Shown here one piece after another: positions 15,995 through 24,563 of a DNA stretch of 64,000 bases. Position 1 is the first letter of the stretch. Each line of letters starts with the position of its first letter. The DNA is taken from positions 1,488,001-1,552,000 of the forward strand of contig NZ_CP081153.1 in assembly GCF_025140835.1 (NCBI RefSeq), written 5' to 3'. Source of the DNA: Aliiroseovarius sp. M344. Lineage in GTDB: Bacteria; Pseudomonadota; Alphaproteobacteria; Rhodobacterales; Rhodobacteraceae. The notes beneath the pieces are model-generated. The model searched no databases. It saw nothing but the letters and a program-made list of their open reading frames with translations, and was not told the DNA's origin. The position numbers were made by a program, and so were the translations under genes.

Positions 15995-16246
15995 ATGGAT
16001 TCCTCCGCACTATTGCGCACGCTCGAAAAGCGCATTGAACATCTCGAGCAAAGAACCGAACTCCCAAAACTCATGACACCGAAACAGGTGTGCGACTTCG
16101 TTGGAGTTTCGGAATCGAAATTCTACGAATGGAAACGTGACGGCGACGTGCCGCCTGCGATCTACTGGAGCGAGCGCACAGTGCGCTATGACCGCGACGA
16201 TGTGATTGCTTGGGCAGAGTCGCACAAAGTAGGAGGGGCAGTATGA
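15995..16246 (+). CDS. AlpA-like helix-turn-helix regulator/excisionase
   Basis: An 83-residue protein with a short coiled N-terminus (LEKRIEHLEQRTE), then the MerR/AlpA-type helix-turn-helix LMTPKQVCDFVGVSESKFYE followed by WKRDGDVPPAIYWSERTVRY and DRDDVIAWAES. This is the standard layout of AlpA and excisionase-like proteins, in which a helix-turn-helix is followed by a small wing. In P4-like satellites and Gram-negative PICIs, AlpA activates integrase expression and helps excision. That role fits its place between integrase and primase, but here it is inference. AAAGGA at 15982-15987 supports ATG 15995 over the TTG three bases earlier. Confidence 0.85.
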   Translation: MDSSALLRTLEKRIEHLEQRTELPKLMTPKQVCDFVGVSESKFYEWKRDGDVPPAIYWSERTVRYDRDDVIAWAESHKVGGAV

Positions 16247-16334
16247 ACCTGCCCCTCACTGATTGCGTATCGGGTATGGAAAGCGTTGTGCGCTATAACT
16301 GATTTATAGGCGGCGACGCATCGACACGCGACCA

Positions 16335-18713
16335 GTGAAGCAGGTCCATCCTGATAATGGTATGGATCAAGAATTCAAAAATCTATTCGCAGGGAACCAA
16401 GAACGGTTCCTGACATATGACCCCAAAACCCTCAAACCGCGCGACGACGGCAAGATGGTTCCTGACTATCGCACAGTAAATCGTGGCGTTTCCGATCAAG
16501 ATTGGGTGCGGCATATCCAAGGCGAAAAGCCTCTCGGCTTATCACCCTTGAATGATGGCATGGTAAAGTGGGGCGCAATCGACGTTGATATCTACCCGAT
16601 CCTCGAAAACGAGGACGACGTGGAAGCCCTTATGAAGGCTTGGCGCGATCCTTGTCTGGTTGCGCGTTCAAAGTCTGGGGGTGTTCATATCATCGCGTTT
16701 GTCGATGACTGGGTGCCCGCAGAACGTATGCGTGCCTATCTCATAGCCAAAAGAGACGCTGTGCTCGACCCCGAAGTGATCAAACACGCGGGCGAGGTGT
16801 TTCCGAAGCAAAGCGAAGGCAGCGGATCGCAAATGAACCTGCCCGCGTTCGGCAATGAGCGACAGGTGATCGCTTGGCGTTCAGCCACGGTGATTGCCTA
16901 CGTGACCGATGACAATCCGGTTCAGTGGGATCAAGTTGAGGTTGATTGCAATGTCTCGGAAGGCACCATGGCCGATACATTGCTGGCCGCGCTGGCACCG
17001 AAGCCAAACGCTCGAAAGAAGCGCACAACCGAGCGCAAGAAATCAGCGGGCGGTTTCAAGCATCCTGAACAGTCAGAAGGTCGTCGTGACTATCTGTTCA
17101 AATGCGCAGCTTCTGCCCGATCACGCGGCGCGGACAAAGAGCAATTGGAAGAGATCATCACCATGGTCAACGACTCATTTGTCGACCCAGACCATGAATA
17201 CGGCGCGAAAGGGCCGATCACTGACAATCGGCGTTTAGACCAAGTTATCCAAGAGGTGATGAAATTCGAACAAGGCACACCCACTGATCTGTCTTACGAC
17301 GTGGTCGAACGGATGAACCAAGAGTGGGCAATGATGATGGTCGATGGGCGGGTGGAATTTCTCCATCAGCCATCGGGAGTTTGCTACCCGTTGCGTGACT
17401 TTACATTGCGGACAAAGCCAATGACCTGCATGGCGAACGGGAAGACAGCGCAAATGTCGGACCTTTGGCTTCGCGATCCTGATCGACTGGAATATGACGG
17501 CATCGTTATCGAGTCGCCTGAATACGACGGACCTGGTTGGAACGTCTTTCAGGGGTGGCGTGTCGAACCCAAAGCAGGCGACGCGTCGTTGTGGGTCGAT
17601 TATGTCGAACGCATCCTCTGCGGTGGTGACAAGGCGCTCGCTCATTGGGTCATGTCGTTCGTTGCTGACGGTGTTCAGCGACCTTGGTCGTTACATCCCG
17701 GCACAGCCCTCGCGCTACGTGGGGCACAAGGCGGCGGCAAGTCGTTCCTTGGGGCTATGTTGGCGCGCATCCTACGCGATGAGCAAGTGCAGGAAGTGGC
17801 TGACTCTGATCGCCTGTTTGAAAGGTTCAATCGCGGCATGTTCGGATCGACCTTTGTTCTGGCGGAGGAGTCCGTGTTCGCGGGATCACCAAAACAGGCA
17901 AACACCCTCAAGGCATTCATCTCGTCGCCGCGTTGGACATACGAACAAAAGTTCCTCGCCGGGTTCATGGGCAAAAACGTCCACCGCATGATCGCCACGA
18001 CCAATGATCAGCAGGCAGTTCATATCGACGACGACGATAGGCGCTGGACGGTGATTGAGGTCGCCAACATGTTCGACAATCCAGACAGCAGCGAGGCCCG
18101 TGAATACTGGCGGAAATACTACGAGTTGGACCCATGCGTGGTGCTTCGATATCTCTTGGAATATGAAGTGGATTGCGAATTTATTGGCCGACCAATCATC
18201 ACGGAAGCGAAACAGGCAGACAAAATCATGTCTGATCCTGTGCTTGAAGTGCTGCACGAGATTGCGGAAAGCGGGATCGTGTTTGACGACTTAGACGGCA
18301 ATGGGCGGTTGGCAACGTCCACTTTGCATCGAGAAGCACGTCAGCGCGGCGCGTCACCTTATGACAAACCACGCGTCCTTGGTGAACGGGCCAAGAAAAT
18401 CCTTGGGTGGAAAGGCACTTGTCGCAACGCAATGCACATCAAAGAATATCAGCGCACGGTCGATGGTGATGGTGTTCCGACGATGCACCCGATTTTGGAG
18501 AACGGCGGTCATGCACGCGGTATTGATCTTAAGTCATTGTCGGATTTCAGGGCGGCGGTATCGCGCCGGACAGGTGTTGACTACGGCAACGGTGGTGGCT
18601 GGGGGCGTTTCAAAACACCTTCGGTCGATTTCCGCGTTGGTGATCCTGAGGATGTTGAGAAAGCATATTCGGAACGTCAGCAGGCGATCCATGGCGAGGA
18701 TACGCCTTTCTGA
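16335..18713 (+). CDS. Primase-helicase replication protein (AEP primase plus SF3-like ATPase)
   Basis: A 792-residue protein that could prime and unwind DNA for element replication. The N-terminal archaeo-eukaryotic primase-like part shows WGAIDVDIYP (D83, D85, metal-binding pair) and ARSKSGGVHIIAFVDDW (about 111-127), the usual DhD...SGGxH pattern. The C-terminal half is a phage/plasmid ATPase of the D5/DUF5906 type with Walker A LRGAQGGGKSFLGAM (near 460-472), Walker B-like FVLAEESVFAG, and sensor ATTNDQ with the arginine finger DDDDRRW. The GTG at 16335 is taken as start; an ATG at 16362 is possible. It lies 88 bp after alpA and ends before a strong terminator and an iteron-like region, which suggests initiation at a nearby origin. 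Confidence 0.88.
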   Translation: MKQVHPDNGMDQEFKNLFAGNQERFLTYDPKTLKPRDDGKMVPDYRTVNRGVSDQDWVRHIQGEKPLGLSPLNDGMVKWGAIDVDIYPILENEDDVEALMKAWRDPCLVARSKSGGVHIIAFVDDWVPAERMRAYLIAKRDAVLDPEVIKHAGEVFPKQSEGSGSQMNLPAFGNERQVIAWRSATVIAYVTDDNPVQWDQVEVDCNVSEGTMADTLLAALAPKPNARKKRTTERKKSAGGFKHPEQSEGRRDYLFKCAASARSRGADKEQLEEIITMVNDSFVDPDHEYGAKGPITDNRRLDQVIQEVMKFEQGTPTDLSYDVVERMNQEWAMMMVDGRVEFLHQPSGVCYPLRDFTLRTKPMTCMANGKTAQMSDLWLRDPDRLEYDGIVIESPEYDGPGWNVFQGWRVEPKAGDASLWVDYVERILCGGDKALAHWVMSFVADGVQRPWSLHPGTALALRGAQGGGKSFLGAMLARILRDEQVQEVADSDRLFERFNRGMFGSTFVLAEESVFAGSPKQANTLKAFISSPRWTYEQKFLAGFMGKNVHRMIATTNDQQAVHIDDDDRRWTVIEVANMFDNPDSSEAREYWRKYYELDPCVVLRYLLEYEVDCEFIGRPIITEAKQADKIMSDPVLEVLHEIAESGIVFDDLDGNGRLATSTLHREARQRGASPYDKPRVLGERAKKILGWKGTCRNAMHIKEYQRTVDGDGVPTMHPILENGGHARGIDLKSLSDFRAAVSRRTGVDYGNGGGWGRFKTPSVDFRVGDPEDVEKAYSERQQAIHGEDTPF

Positions 18714-18739
18714 TATTCCAACATTTCGATGATCGGAGG

Positions 18740-18769
18740 CGGGCGGTGTCGAAGGGCATCGCCCGTTTT
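18740..18769 (+). terminator. Intrinsic terminator after the primase-helicase gene
   Basis: CGGGCGGTG and CATCGCCCG form a nine-bp stem with one G-T pair around an eight-base loop, followed by TTTTC, 26 bp after the primase-helicase stop codon. Confidence 0.75.
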
Positions 18770-19255
18770 CGTTGCAGCGGTGTCGATGGTGTCGGAATTG
18801 TCGATTGTCGGTAGGAAAAAACGTTTGGTCGTGTTGCGTGTGTTTTTGTGTGCGAAATGCGTAGCAAGCAAACATAAGTGGTAAAATATATCGACATAAA
18901 CGACAGTATCGACATCTTTGCTGTTGGATCAATGTGTTAGCTCGGTGTCGATGTGGAAACGTGCGACATTGATCGACAGAGACCGACAATAGGGCGATTT
19001 AGAAAGTGACCTCCTCCCGCTTTCTCCGCGTGCTTGTTGCGAGCAAGTTGCAACTACGGGGTTGAACAAGGCCAATTGATCATCAATGAATTGTCGTGTG
19101 CGATAGATTGGCTTGCTGATCAAACGGTTGGAGAAATTGGATCGCGAATTTGCAACGCGCTTTGCAACAGTTGTCGGATCCTATGCGAAATGCACATCAC
19201 AACACGTGAGATAATAACGGAGGTGGCAAAAAAATGGGCGGCGGACTTACCTCAT
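18770..19255. other. Iteron-like non-coding region, candidate replication origin of element B
   Basis: This gene-free block of about 490 bp is full of short repeats. TGTCGAT/ATCGACA-type words occur repeatedly in both orientations between 18,781 and 18,990 (for example TGTCGATG at 18781, TATCGACAT near 18889 and 18907, GTGTCGATGTGG near 18945, GATCGACAG near 18971). TTGCAAC words occur at about 19047, 19150 and 19161. A locally AT-rich patch lies around 18,870-18,900. Repeats next to a primase-helicase gene are the usual arrangement of phage and satellite origins. Replication from here has not been shown. Confidence 0.55.
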
Positions 19256-20038
19256 TCATAAATCGGGTACGAACACCCCATTTCGAATATGACCTCGCGT
19301 CTGCCTTTGTGTCTCGATGAATTGGTGCTTTCTCGGATCAAAGACGTGTGTGTCGCGGTAAGCCTGGCTGAGATCGCCGCCTTTTCCCCACAGGGCGTAG
19401 AGCACAAGGTTATCAGAAATCTCGGTCTCCAACCAAACAGCCGCGACGTTACCTGCGTATCTTCTGCGTCCTCCCTCGTGGATAAACAGTAGATGGGTGT
19501 CCACCCCACTATTCCCCATGCTTGTAGCCATTTTGGCAGCTTCAAGAACCTTTGTAATCTTCCTTGGGTCATATGAGTCGCCATACTCAACCGGATAGTA
19601 TGAGTAGCGGGTCATCTTTACTACTTTCTCAACGTCATCGTTTTCAAACAAGAAGTCGGAGCCTTCTTCCTGAAGAAAGTACCTGACGACTTCATCTGTC
19701 TCACGGACTTCCATGCCTAATTCAATATCGGTGATAGAAGATTGCTCATCCTTCACGGGAGGGAAGAAATGCTTATAGCCATACTTGTCCTTTAAATAGT
19801 CGAAGAAATCCGAAGAGCCTGCGCCAGACAATAAGCCTGCGACGTATCCAGCTGTACCAACCGCACCGCGAGATGCCTTTTTAACGCCTTTCTCAATAGT
19901 CGGGGCGTGGTAGGTGCAGTATTTTGATCCGGGCATCGCCGGTTTCTTACAAGCTTGGCCCCGCCGATTGAGCGCATGGCATCTGTTAGCAGGCGCTATC
20001 TTTGTATTTGTTTTTGATGGTTTGTCTTCATTCGGCAT
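19256..20038 (-). CDS. Hypothetical protein with Cys-rich N-terminal zinc motif
   Basis: No named family is recognised for the whole protein. Residues 19-45 contain CHALNRRGQACKKPAMPGSKYC followed by YH, a C-x9-C-x11-C-x2-H arrangement common in short zinc-binding modules of phage and island proteins. A Gly/Ala-rich stretch (AVGTAGYVAGLLSGAGS, about residues 58-75) could be a weak membrane segment. The remainder is a globular alpha/beta region with no motif I can name. It is the first of only two genes in element B transcribed leftward, and lies opposite the replication gene across the iteron-like region. That position is often occupied by regulators or cargo such as defence genes, but I have no direct evidence for either. 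Confidence 0.55.
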   Translation of the reverse strand: MPNEDKPSKTNTKIAPANRCHALNRRGQACKKPAMPGSKYCTYHAPTIEKGVKKASRGAVGTAGYVAGLLSGAGSSDFFDYLKDKYGYKHFFPPVKDEQSSITDIELGMEVRETDEVVRYFLQEEGSDFLFENDDVEKVVKMTRYSYYPVEYGDSYDPRKITKVLEAAKMATSMGNSGVDTHLLFIHEGGRRRYAGNVAAVWLETEISDNLVLYALWGKGGDLSQAYRDTHVFDPRKHQFIETQRQTRGHIRNGVFVPDL

Positions 20039-20302
20039 CGCTTAATCCAATACTGAGACTTTGCAGTGGAAATGTTACGAACTGATTGTCAATTTGTCAC
20101 CTTGGATTGCGCTACTGTGTTCATCCATGATTACGTGAACACCTTATTCTCCCACCCCTCCACCTCATTCCCCAGACCAACACCCCAACAGCGGGTGATA
20201 CGCATTTCGTGCTGGGTCTGCGCGCATCGGGAATGACCTAGCATCGGCTCCCCTATCTGCCGTGATGAACTCGGTGCGCGCCACATTACAAAGGACATGA
20301 CA

Positions 20303-20569
20303 ATGACCATCACCGCGACGATTGACGAGCACGAAGCCGTCACGCTCACCTACAACCGTATGAACACCACGTCGAACCTCGGCGTGCCCGATGCGGCTGA
20401 TTTTGCCGACGATCTCAAATCAACGTTCAACCCCGATCAGGACAACATCTATCGCGACAGCTACAACGTCTTGGTGCAGCCCGAAGGCGTGACCGTCGAA
20501 GTGCACCCCCATTCCTTCCCGATCCCATGGCAGCACATTGTCTCCGTGGTCGAACAACTCAAAGCCTGA
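20303..20569 (+). CDS. Hypothetical protein, first gene of the packaging-side operon (88 aa)
   Basis: A small acidic protein, MTITATIDEHEAVTLTYNRM at its start and ending VVEQLKA. ATG 20303 is preferred over ATG 20297 because AAAGGA at 20290-20295 is then seven bases away. No family is recognised. Its stop codon overlaps the start of the next gene (TGATG), opening a run of closely packed genes that leads into the terminase genes. The 260 bp upstream of it contain no gene and probably the operon promoter. Confidence 0.55.
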   Translation: MTITATIDEHEAVTLTYNRMNTTSNLGVPDAADFADDLKSTFNPDQDNIYRDSYNVLVQPEGVTVEVHPHSFPIPWQHIVSVVEQLKA

Positions 20570-20946
20570 TGTTCGAGAGCCGCCAACAATCGCCTGAGGC
20601 GGCATTGGTCACGGCGATCCTCATGCAAGCCTACCGTGACCTGTTCTTGACCGCCACATCCGGCCACGAGACCTTCACAACGCAGTCGGAGCAGAATCAG
20701 GCAATCGCATTCCTGACGGATCAGACAGGCCCACATGCCCGCCACCGTGCCTTCCTGTGCAGCCTGATCGGATGGGACGGCAATGTGCTCGGCGAGCGCG
20801 TTCGCCGTATGATGGAGGGTGCCGACTTCCCGCCGACGGACAAAACACCCGCTGCCCTAAAACGCCACGCGAAAGCCGTCAAAGACATTCGGACGCGTTG
20901 GCAACACCTTAAATACCCCCATGCTCTACCTGCTTCTTCGGTGTAA
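20569..20946 (+). CDS. Hypothetical protein in terminase operon (125 aa)
   Basis: Starts at ATG 20569 inside the preceding stop codon (MFESRQQSPEAALVTAILMQ). The protein is mainly helical and basic in its second half (RVRRMM, KRHAKAVKDIRTRW). I do not recognise a family. Coupling to the gene before it and its distance to the terminase genes suggest a role in late or packaging functions of element B, which is inference from context. Confidence 0.5.
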   Translation: MFESRQQSPEAALVTAILMQAYRDLFLTATSGHETFTTQSEQNQAIAFLTDQTGPHARHRAFLCSLIGWDGNVLGERVRRMMEGADFPPTDKTPAALKRHAKAVKDIRTRWQHLKYPHALPASSV

Positions 20947-21060
20947 CCAACTCCCACCATTTCATAAATTCATGTCATGCGCGGCGCGCCATGTCCTTAC
21001 CAAGCAATTGCAGGCGTGGCTCCCCAGCCGCGTCTGCTTTGGTTTTGAAAGGACAAAGAA

Positions 21061-21630
21061 ATGGCAACCGACACCGACGCCGCTATTCAGGCGCTCATCC
21101 AACAGGTGCAATCGCTGACCACCGAGATTTCTGGAATCAAGAAGCACAACGAACGCTTGCTTGACGAGAAGAAAGACATGAAACGCGCGCTTGCGGCTGA
21201 CCCCGACGCAAAGGCGAAAATGGCAGCGGCTGGCTTCGAACAGATCAATGGCGATTGGTATCCGAAAGGAACGCAGCCGACGCACCGCCTCACGCGCGAA
21301 GAAGCGCGCGACCCGCAGAAGTATCGCGCCGCGAAAGAGGCAGCAGCGAAAGCGGGCACCCAATTGCAAATCGTCGATCCGACGGAACCCGACGACATGC
21401 ACCGCCGCGCAAGCCGCTCTGAAATCGACGCCTCGCTGAAAACCACCTTGATCCGCGACGACGACCAAAAGGTCGCCTACATGCGCCGCGATGCGATGGC
21501 ATCAGACGCGCGTCAATACCGCCAGCTTCGCGCTGATGGCATGACCGTGCAGCAGTGGAGCAACGCCGACGATCTGCCTCAGCATATGCAAACGAAACTC
21601 GCGCTCATGGAGAAATCCAATGACGCCTGA
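21061..21630 (+). CDS. Hypothetical coiled-coil protein in terminase operon (189 aa)
   Basis: GAAAGG six bases upstream supports ATG 21061. The first 50 residues (IQALIQQVQSLTTEISGIKK then HNERLLDEKKDMK) form a likely coiled coil. The middle is Ala/Lys-rich, and the C-terminus contains a short compact region (LRADGMTVQQWSNADDL). Coiled-coil proteins near terminase genes include scaffolds and head-completion or capsid-size factors. None of their signatures can be seen here, so no function is assigned. Its last 11 bases overlap the next gene. Confidence 0.5.
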   Translation: MATDTDAAIQALIQQVQSLTTEISGIKKHNERLLDEKKDMKRALAADPDAKAKMAAAGFEQINGDWYPKGTQPTHRLTREEARDPQKYRAAKEAAAKAGTQLQIVDPTEPDDMHRRASRSEIDASLKTTLIRDDDQKVAYMRRDAMASDARQYRQLRADGMTVQQWSNADDLPQHMQTKLALMEKSNDA

Positions 21631-22009
21631 GGATCGAGCAACCATCGAATGGGCATATCGCGTCGTCCTTGGGTTCTCGGCGGAAGACGAAGTGATTGTA
21701 CTGCGTGACCTGACAGTCGTAACGCAGCACGATCACGCACCCTTAAACCCGTCAGGCAGCAGTCAGGACGCCCTGATTGTCGCGCTCGCGCAGACTATGA
21801 AACTCCGCATCCGAGGATTGCAGTTTGGCGAGTTGCGCCGCGATCTCGTCGCGGCTGGTATGCGGGAACAGGTGGCAGATCGCGTTCATGATCATTTGGT
21901 GGATATCTCCGTTGAAGAATGGAACCGCTTGAAGCAGCGGATTGCTTGGTATCGCGACGATACGTGCCTGCCCATCACCGCCTCAACCACGCCTTTGGGA
22001 GACACCTGA
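21620..22009 (+). CDS. Hypothetical protein in terminase operon (129 aa)
   Basis: Begins at ATG 21620 within the previous gene (overlap 11 bp) and ends one base before the small-terminase-like gene. The sequence MTPEDRATIEWAYRVVLGFS followed by AEDEVIVLRDLTVVTQ is a mixed alpha/beta small protein with no recognised motif. The context is strict co-translation with neighbours on both sides. Confidence 0.45.
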   Translation: MTPEDRATIEWAYRVVLGFSAEDEVIVLRDLTVVTQHDHAPLNPSGSSQDALIVALAQTMKLRIRGLQFGELRRDLVAAGMREQVADRVHDHLVDISVEEWNRLKQRIAWYRDDTCLPITASTTPLGDT

Positions 22010-22010
22010 T

Positions 22011-22598
22011 ATGGCTGGGAACAAAGGCAGCGGTCGGCCAAACACGATCAACACGCACCCCGAGAAAAAGACGATCATCAAGCAGATCGTGCTTGGGGAA
22101 CACGGCCTGCCGGGCGGTATGCCGAAAGCACAGGTCGCGAAGCGTCTTGGGATGCACGCGGATTCTGTTTCGCGCTATCGCAAGGAACACATCACGGAAG
22201 AAATGGTGCGTTCGATCTTGGCGGGCGCGCGGACGGCACCCGTGGACGAGGCGACGCAGGTTCTCAACGACGAACGCATGGACGTTGCCCGAACCTATGA
22301 CAGCCTCGCGCGGCGCGTCGAAAAGCTGATCACGAAAGCCGAAGAAGCAGGCGACGACGGGTTCGCCTTGGCCGCGATGGACGGCTTGCGGAAAGTCCTC
22401 CGAGACATTGCTACCATGCATGGTCGCATGAGTACCAACCTGACAGTGACCCAATCCCTCGCGGAATCGCCCGAATGGGTGACGATGAAAAGCATCCTCC
22501 GCGCGGTATGCGACGAGGTTCCCGAGGCTCAACCCGTCCTTCTCAAGCAGATGCGCCATCACGTTCTCAGCGTCACAAAAGAGGATTCGGTGCTATGA
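22011..22598 (+). CDS. Probable small terminase subunit (TerS-like)
   Basis: A 195-residue protein directly ahead of the large terminase genes. The N-terminus carries GSGRPNTINTHPEKKTIIKQ and then a helix-turn-helix (MPKAQVAKRLGMHADSVSRYRKE, about residues 36-58), which would bind the pac or cos site. A long helical central part (RTYDSLARRVEKLITKAEEA) may mediate ring assembly. This layout is typical of TerS proteins, which are too divergent for a firm call by eye. The stop codon overlaps the next gene (ATGA). If it recognises element-B DNA, it would direct packaging of the element into helper particles. Confidence 0.6.
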   Translation: MAGNKGSGRPNTINTHPEKKTIIKQIVLGEHGLPGGMPKAQVAKRLGMHADSVSRYRKEHITEEMVRSILAGARTAPVDEATQVLNDERMDVARTYDSLARRVEKLITKAEEAGDDGFALAAMDGLRKVLRDIATMHGRMSTNLTVTQSLAESPEWVTMKSILRAVCDEVPEAQPVLLKQMRHHVLSVTKEDSVL

Positions 22599-22825
22599 AG
22601 TCGCCCCATTCAGAATTCCTCGGCTGGGATCACTACGCTCGCGATCATGCAAGGCGTTTGGAAGCAGCCAACGCGGCAGGGCATCCCGAATGGGTTGAAT
22701 TGCCCGCGTCCCGCCGCGAGGCAAAGGGAGAAGGCAAATATTTCACGGGCAAGCCGTGCAAGAACGGGCATATCTCCCCACGATATTCGATGGGCTGTTG
22801 CTGCGCCTGTCAGATGGGGCGTTAA
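22595..22825 (+). CDS. Small zinc-finger-like protein between terminase genes (76 aa)
   Basis: Begins in the TerS stop codon (ATGA). The C-terminus carries KYFTGKPCKNGHISPRYSMG followed by CCCACQ, that is C-x2-GH...C-x-C-x2-C, a compact zinc-binding knuckle widely found in small phage proteins, often near HNH nucleases. The full HNH nuclease motif is absent. It stops two bases before the terminase ATPase gene, so it is translated as part of the packaging operon. Confidence 0.55.
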   Translation: MKSPHSEFLGWDHYARDHARRLEAANAAGHPEWVELPASRREAKGEGKYFTGKPCKNGHISPRYSMGCCCACQMGR

Positions 22826-22827
22826 GA

Positions 22828-23613
22828 ATGCCATTTGATGCCCTACATGACTGGTGCGTCGGCCTCGAACGTTACCTTGATCCCGTCGCACGCCTGAGCC
22901 ACTGGATTGGCCACGCGCCTGATCCTTGGCAGGTCGAGGCGTTCACCACGCAGGCGTCCGAGATCGCTTTGCGCGTGGGCCGTCAGGCGGGCAAAACCTC
23001 GGTGTTGGCCGCGCGTGCCGTCGAGGAATTGCACGTTCCTGACAGCCTGACCATCTGCGTCGCGCCCGCCGAACGGCAAGCGAAGATCATCGCTCGCGAG
23101 ATTGGGCAGCAGCTCCGCCGCACGGATTTGGTCATCACACGTTCGACCTTGACCGAACTCGAAATGTCGAACGGAGCGCGCGTCGTCGCGCTGCCGTCCA
23201 CGTCCGACACCATTCGCGGTTATCCGTCGGTGTCGTTGCTGATCATCGACGAGTGTGCATTTCTCCAAGGTGAGAACGGCGGCGAAGACCTGATCTCGTC
23301 CGTTTTGCCCATGTTGGCGAGCAAACAAAGTCAGGTCTATTTCAGCAGCACACCCGCAGGCAAAAACAACTACTTCGCGCGGCTGTTCCTCGACGCCAAA
23401 CCCGGCGACGGCATCCACCGAATTGTCGTGCGCGGCACGGACATTCCGAGGCTTGCCGAAAAGGTCGGGCGGATGCGCCGCACGCTCTCCGCGACGAAGT
23501 TCCGCCAAGAAATAGAGGTGGAAATGATCAGCGATGGCCACGCCTATTTCGACCTTTCCATCATCGAACAAGCGACAAGCACAACGGAGGTTGCGATGTG
23601 TCCGAAACTCTGA
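22828..23613 (+). CDS. Large terminase, ATPase half (TerL N-terminal domain)
   Basis: This is the DNA-packaging motor ATPase. It shows adenine-motif region PDPWQVEAFTT, Walker A RVGRQAGKTSVLAARA (near residues 50-65), Walker B SLLIIDECAFLQ (about 138-149) with the catalytic Glu, and the coupling motif YFSSTPAGKNNYF (about 171-183). The protein ends at residue 261 just after the linker (FRQEIEVEMISDGHAYFDLS), exactly where an intact TerL would run into its nuclease domain. The nuclease lies in the next gene in a different frame, overlapping by 16 bp with its own ribosome-binding site. The motor motifs are complete. Confidence 0.9.
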   Translation: MPFDALHDWCVGLERYLDPVARLSHWIGHAPDPWQVEAFTTQASEIALRVGRQAGKTSVLAARAVEELHVPDSLTICVAPAERQAKIIAREIGQQLRRTDLVITRSTLTELEMSNGARVVALPSTSDTIRGYPSVSLLIIDECAFLQGENGGEDLISSVLPMLASKQSQVYFSSTPAGKNNYFARLFLDAKPGDGIHRIVVRGTDIPRLAEKVGRMRRTLSATKFRQEIEVEMISDGHAYFDLSIIEQATSTTEVAMCPKL

Positions 23614-24335
23614 ACTACGAACCCGAATTGAACCTCGTCTATCTGCCTGACGGCGAGGTGGTGAACGAGACCAACCAAGACCCCGCAATCCCGCGCATCT
23701 CGGGCTACCAACGCTATTGGGTTTCTGCTGACCTCGGGCAGGCGAACGACTTCTCGGCGGTTGTCGTGATCAAGGACCAAGCGTTGCCCATCGTGGACGA
23801 CGGCAAGATCATCGTCGGCCCGCGCGAGCGCACCGTGGTCTACGCTGACCGCTTCCGTGGCGTGTCCTATGTCGATGTGGTGGATCACCTCGTTCGCCTG
23901 CGCAACGCACCGCCATTCGGCGGGAAGTCAGAACTCGCAATCGACGGCACATCAATTGGACGTGTCGTGAGCGACATGCTTTGGGATCAAGGCGTCGATC
24001 ACAAGGCGGTGCAGATGACGGGCGGGCAGGATTGGTCGAAGAAGGGAGCGCGGTATTGTAACGCAGGCAAGACCTTTATGATCGAAAACCTCGCCGTGCT
24101 GTTCGCCTCTGGCGATCTGAAATTCGCGCCTGACTTGCCGCTGCGCGACGAGATCGAGGCCGACTTGGCTTCCTTCGCGACGACGACAACGGCGGCGGGC
24201 AACCAGATCATCAGCCAGAGTCGCAGCACGGGTGGCCACGGCGACTTGGGCATTGCGTTGATCCTCGGCGGGTTCGCCTCGCAATACTTGCAAGCAGGCC
24301 TCGCCGTGCAGCAGACCCTTCGCGGCTGGTGGTGA
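23598..24335 (+). CDS. Large terminase, nuclease half (TerL C-terminal RNase H-like domain)
   Basis: This is the headful or cos nuclease domain of a large terminase. The three acidic positions of the RNase H-fold nuclease are visible: YWVSADLGQANDFSAVVVIK (first Asp, near residue 45), LAIDGTSIGRVVSDML (second Asp, near 115) and GGHGDLGIALILGGF (third Asp, near 215). The GTG at 23598 has GGAGG at 23586-23590, seven bases upstream, so it looks independently translated. It follows the ATPase-half gene with a 16-bp overlap. Whether the two halves act as a two-chain enzyme, or are joined by ribosomal frameshifting in the overlap, cannot be told from sequence. Confidence 0.85.
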   Translation: MSETLNYEPELNLVYLPDGEVVNETNQDPAIPRISGYQRYWVSADLGQANDFSAVVVIKDQALPIVDDGKIIVGPRERTVVYADRFRGVSYVDVVDHLVRLRNAPPFGGKSELAIDGTSIGRVVSDMLWDQGVDHKAVQMTGGQDWSKKGARYCNAGKTFMIENLAVLFASGDLKFAPDLPLRDEIEADLASFATTTTAAGNQIISQSRSTGGHGDLGIALILGGFASQYLQAGLAVQQTLRGWW

Positions 24336-24563
24336 ACGCGTCTCTCGTCGTGCTCGCCAAACCCGCTTGGGTCGATGTTCCTTGAGATCGACGAGAGACC
24401 GAGGATTTCCCCGGTGCTTACGGGTATCTCCGTCATTTGGGCATCGACATATCTGCCAGCACGTCTAACCGTCTTCACGGCTTCTTCCGGGGCTGAGCAA
24501 TCACAATTTGAGTAAGCATTGTCGCGTCGAAGCCCATTAAGTCCTCACCCTCATGGCTGATGC

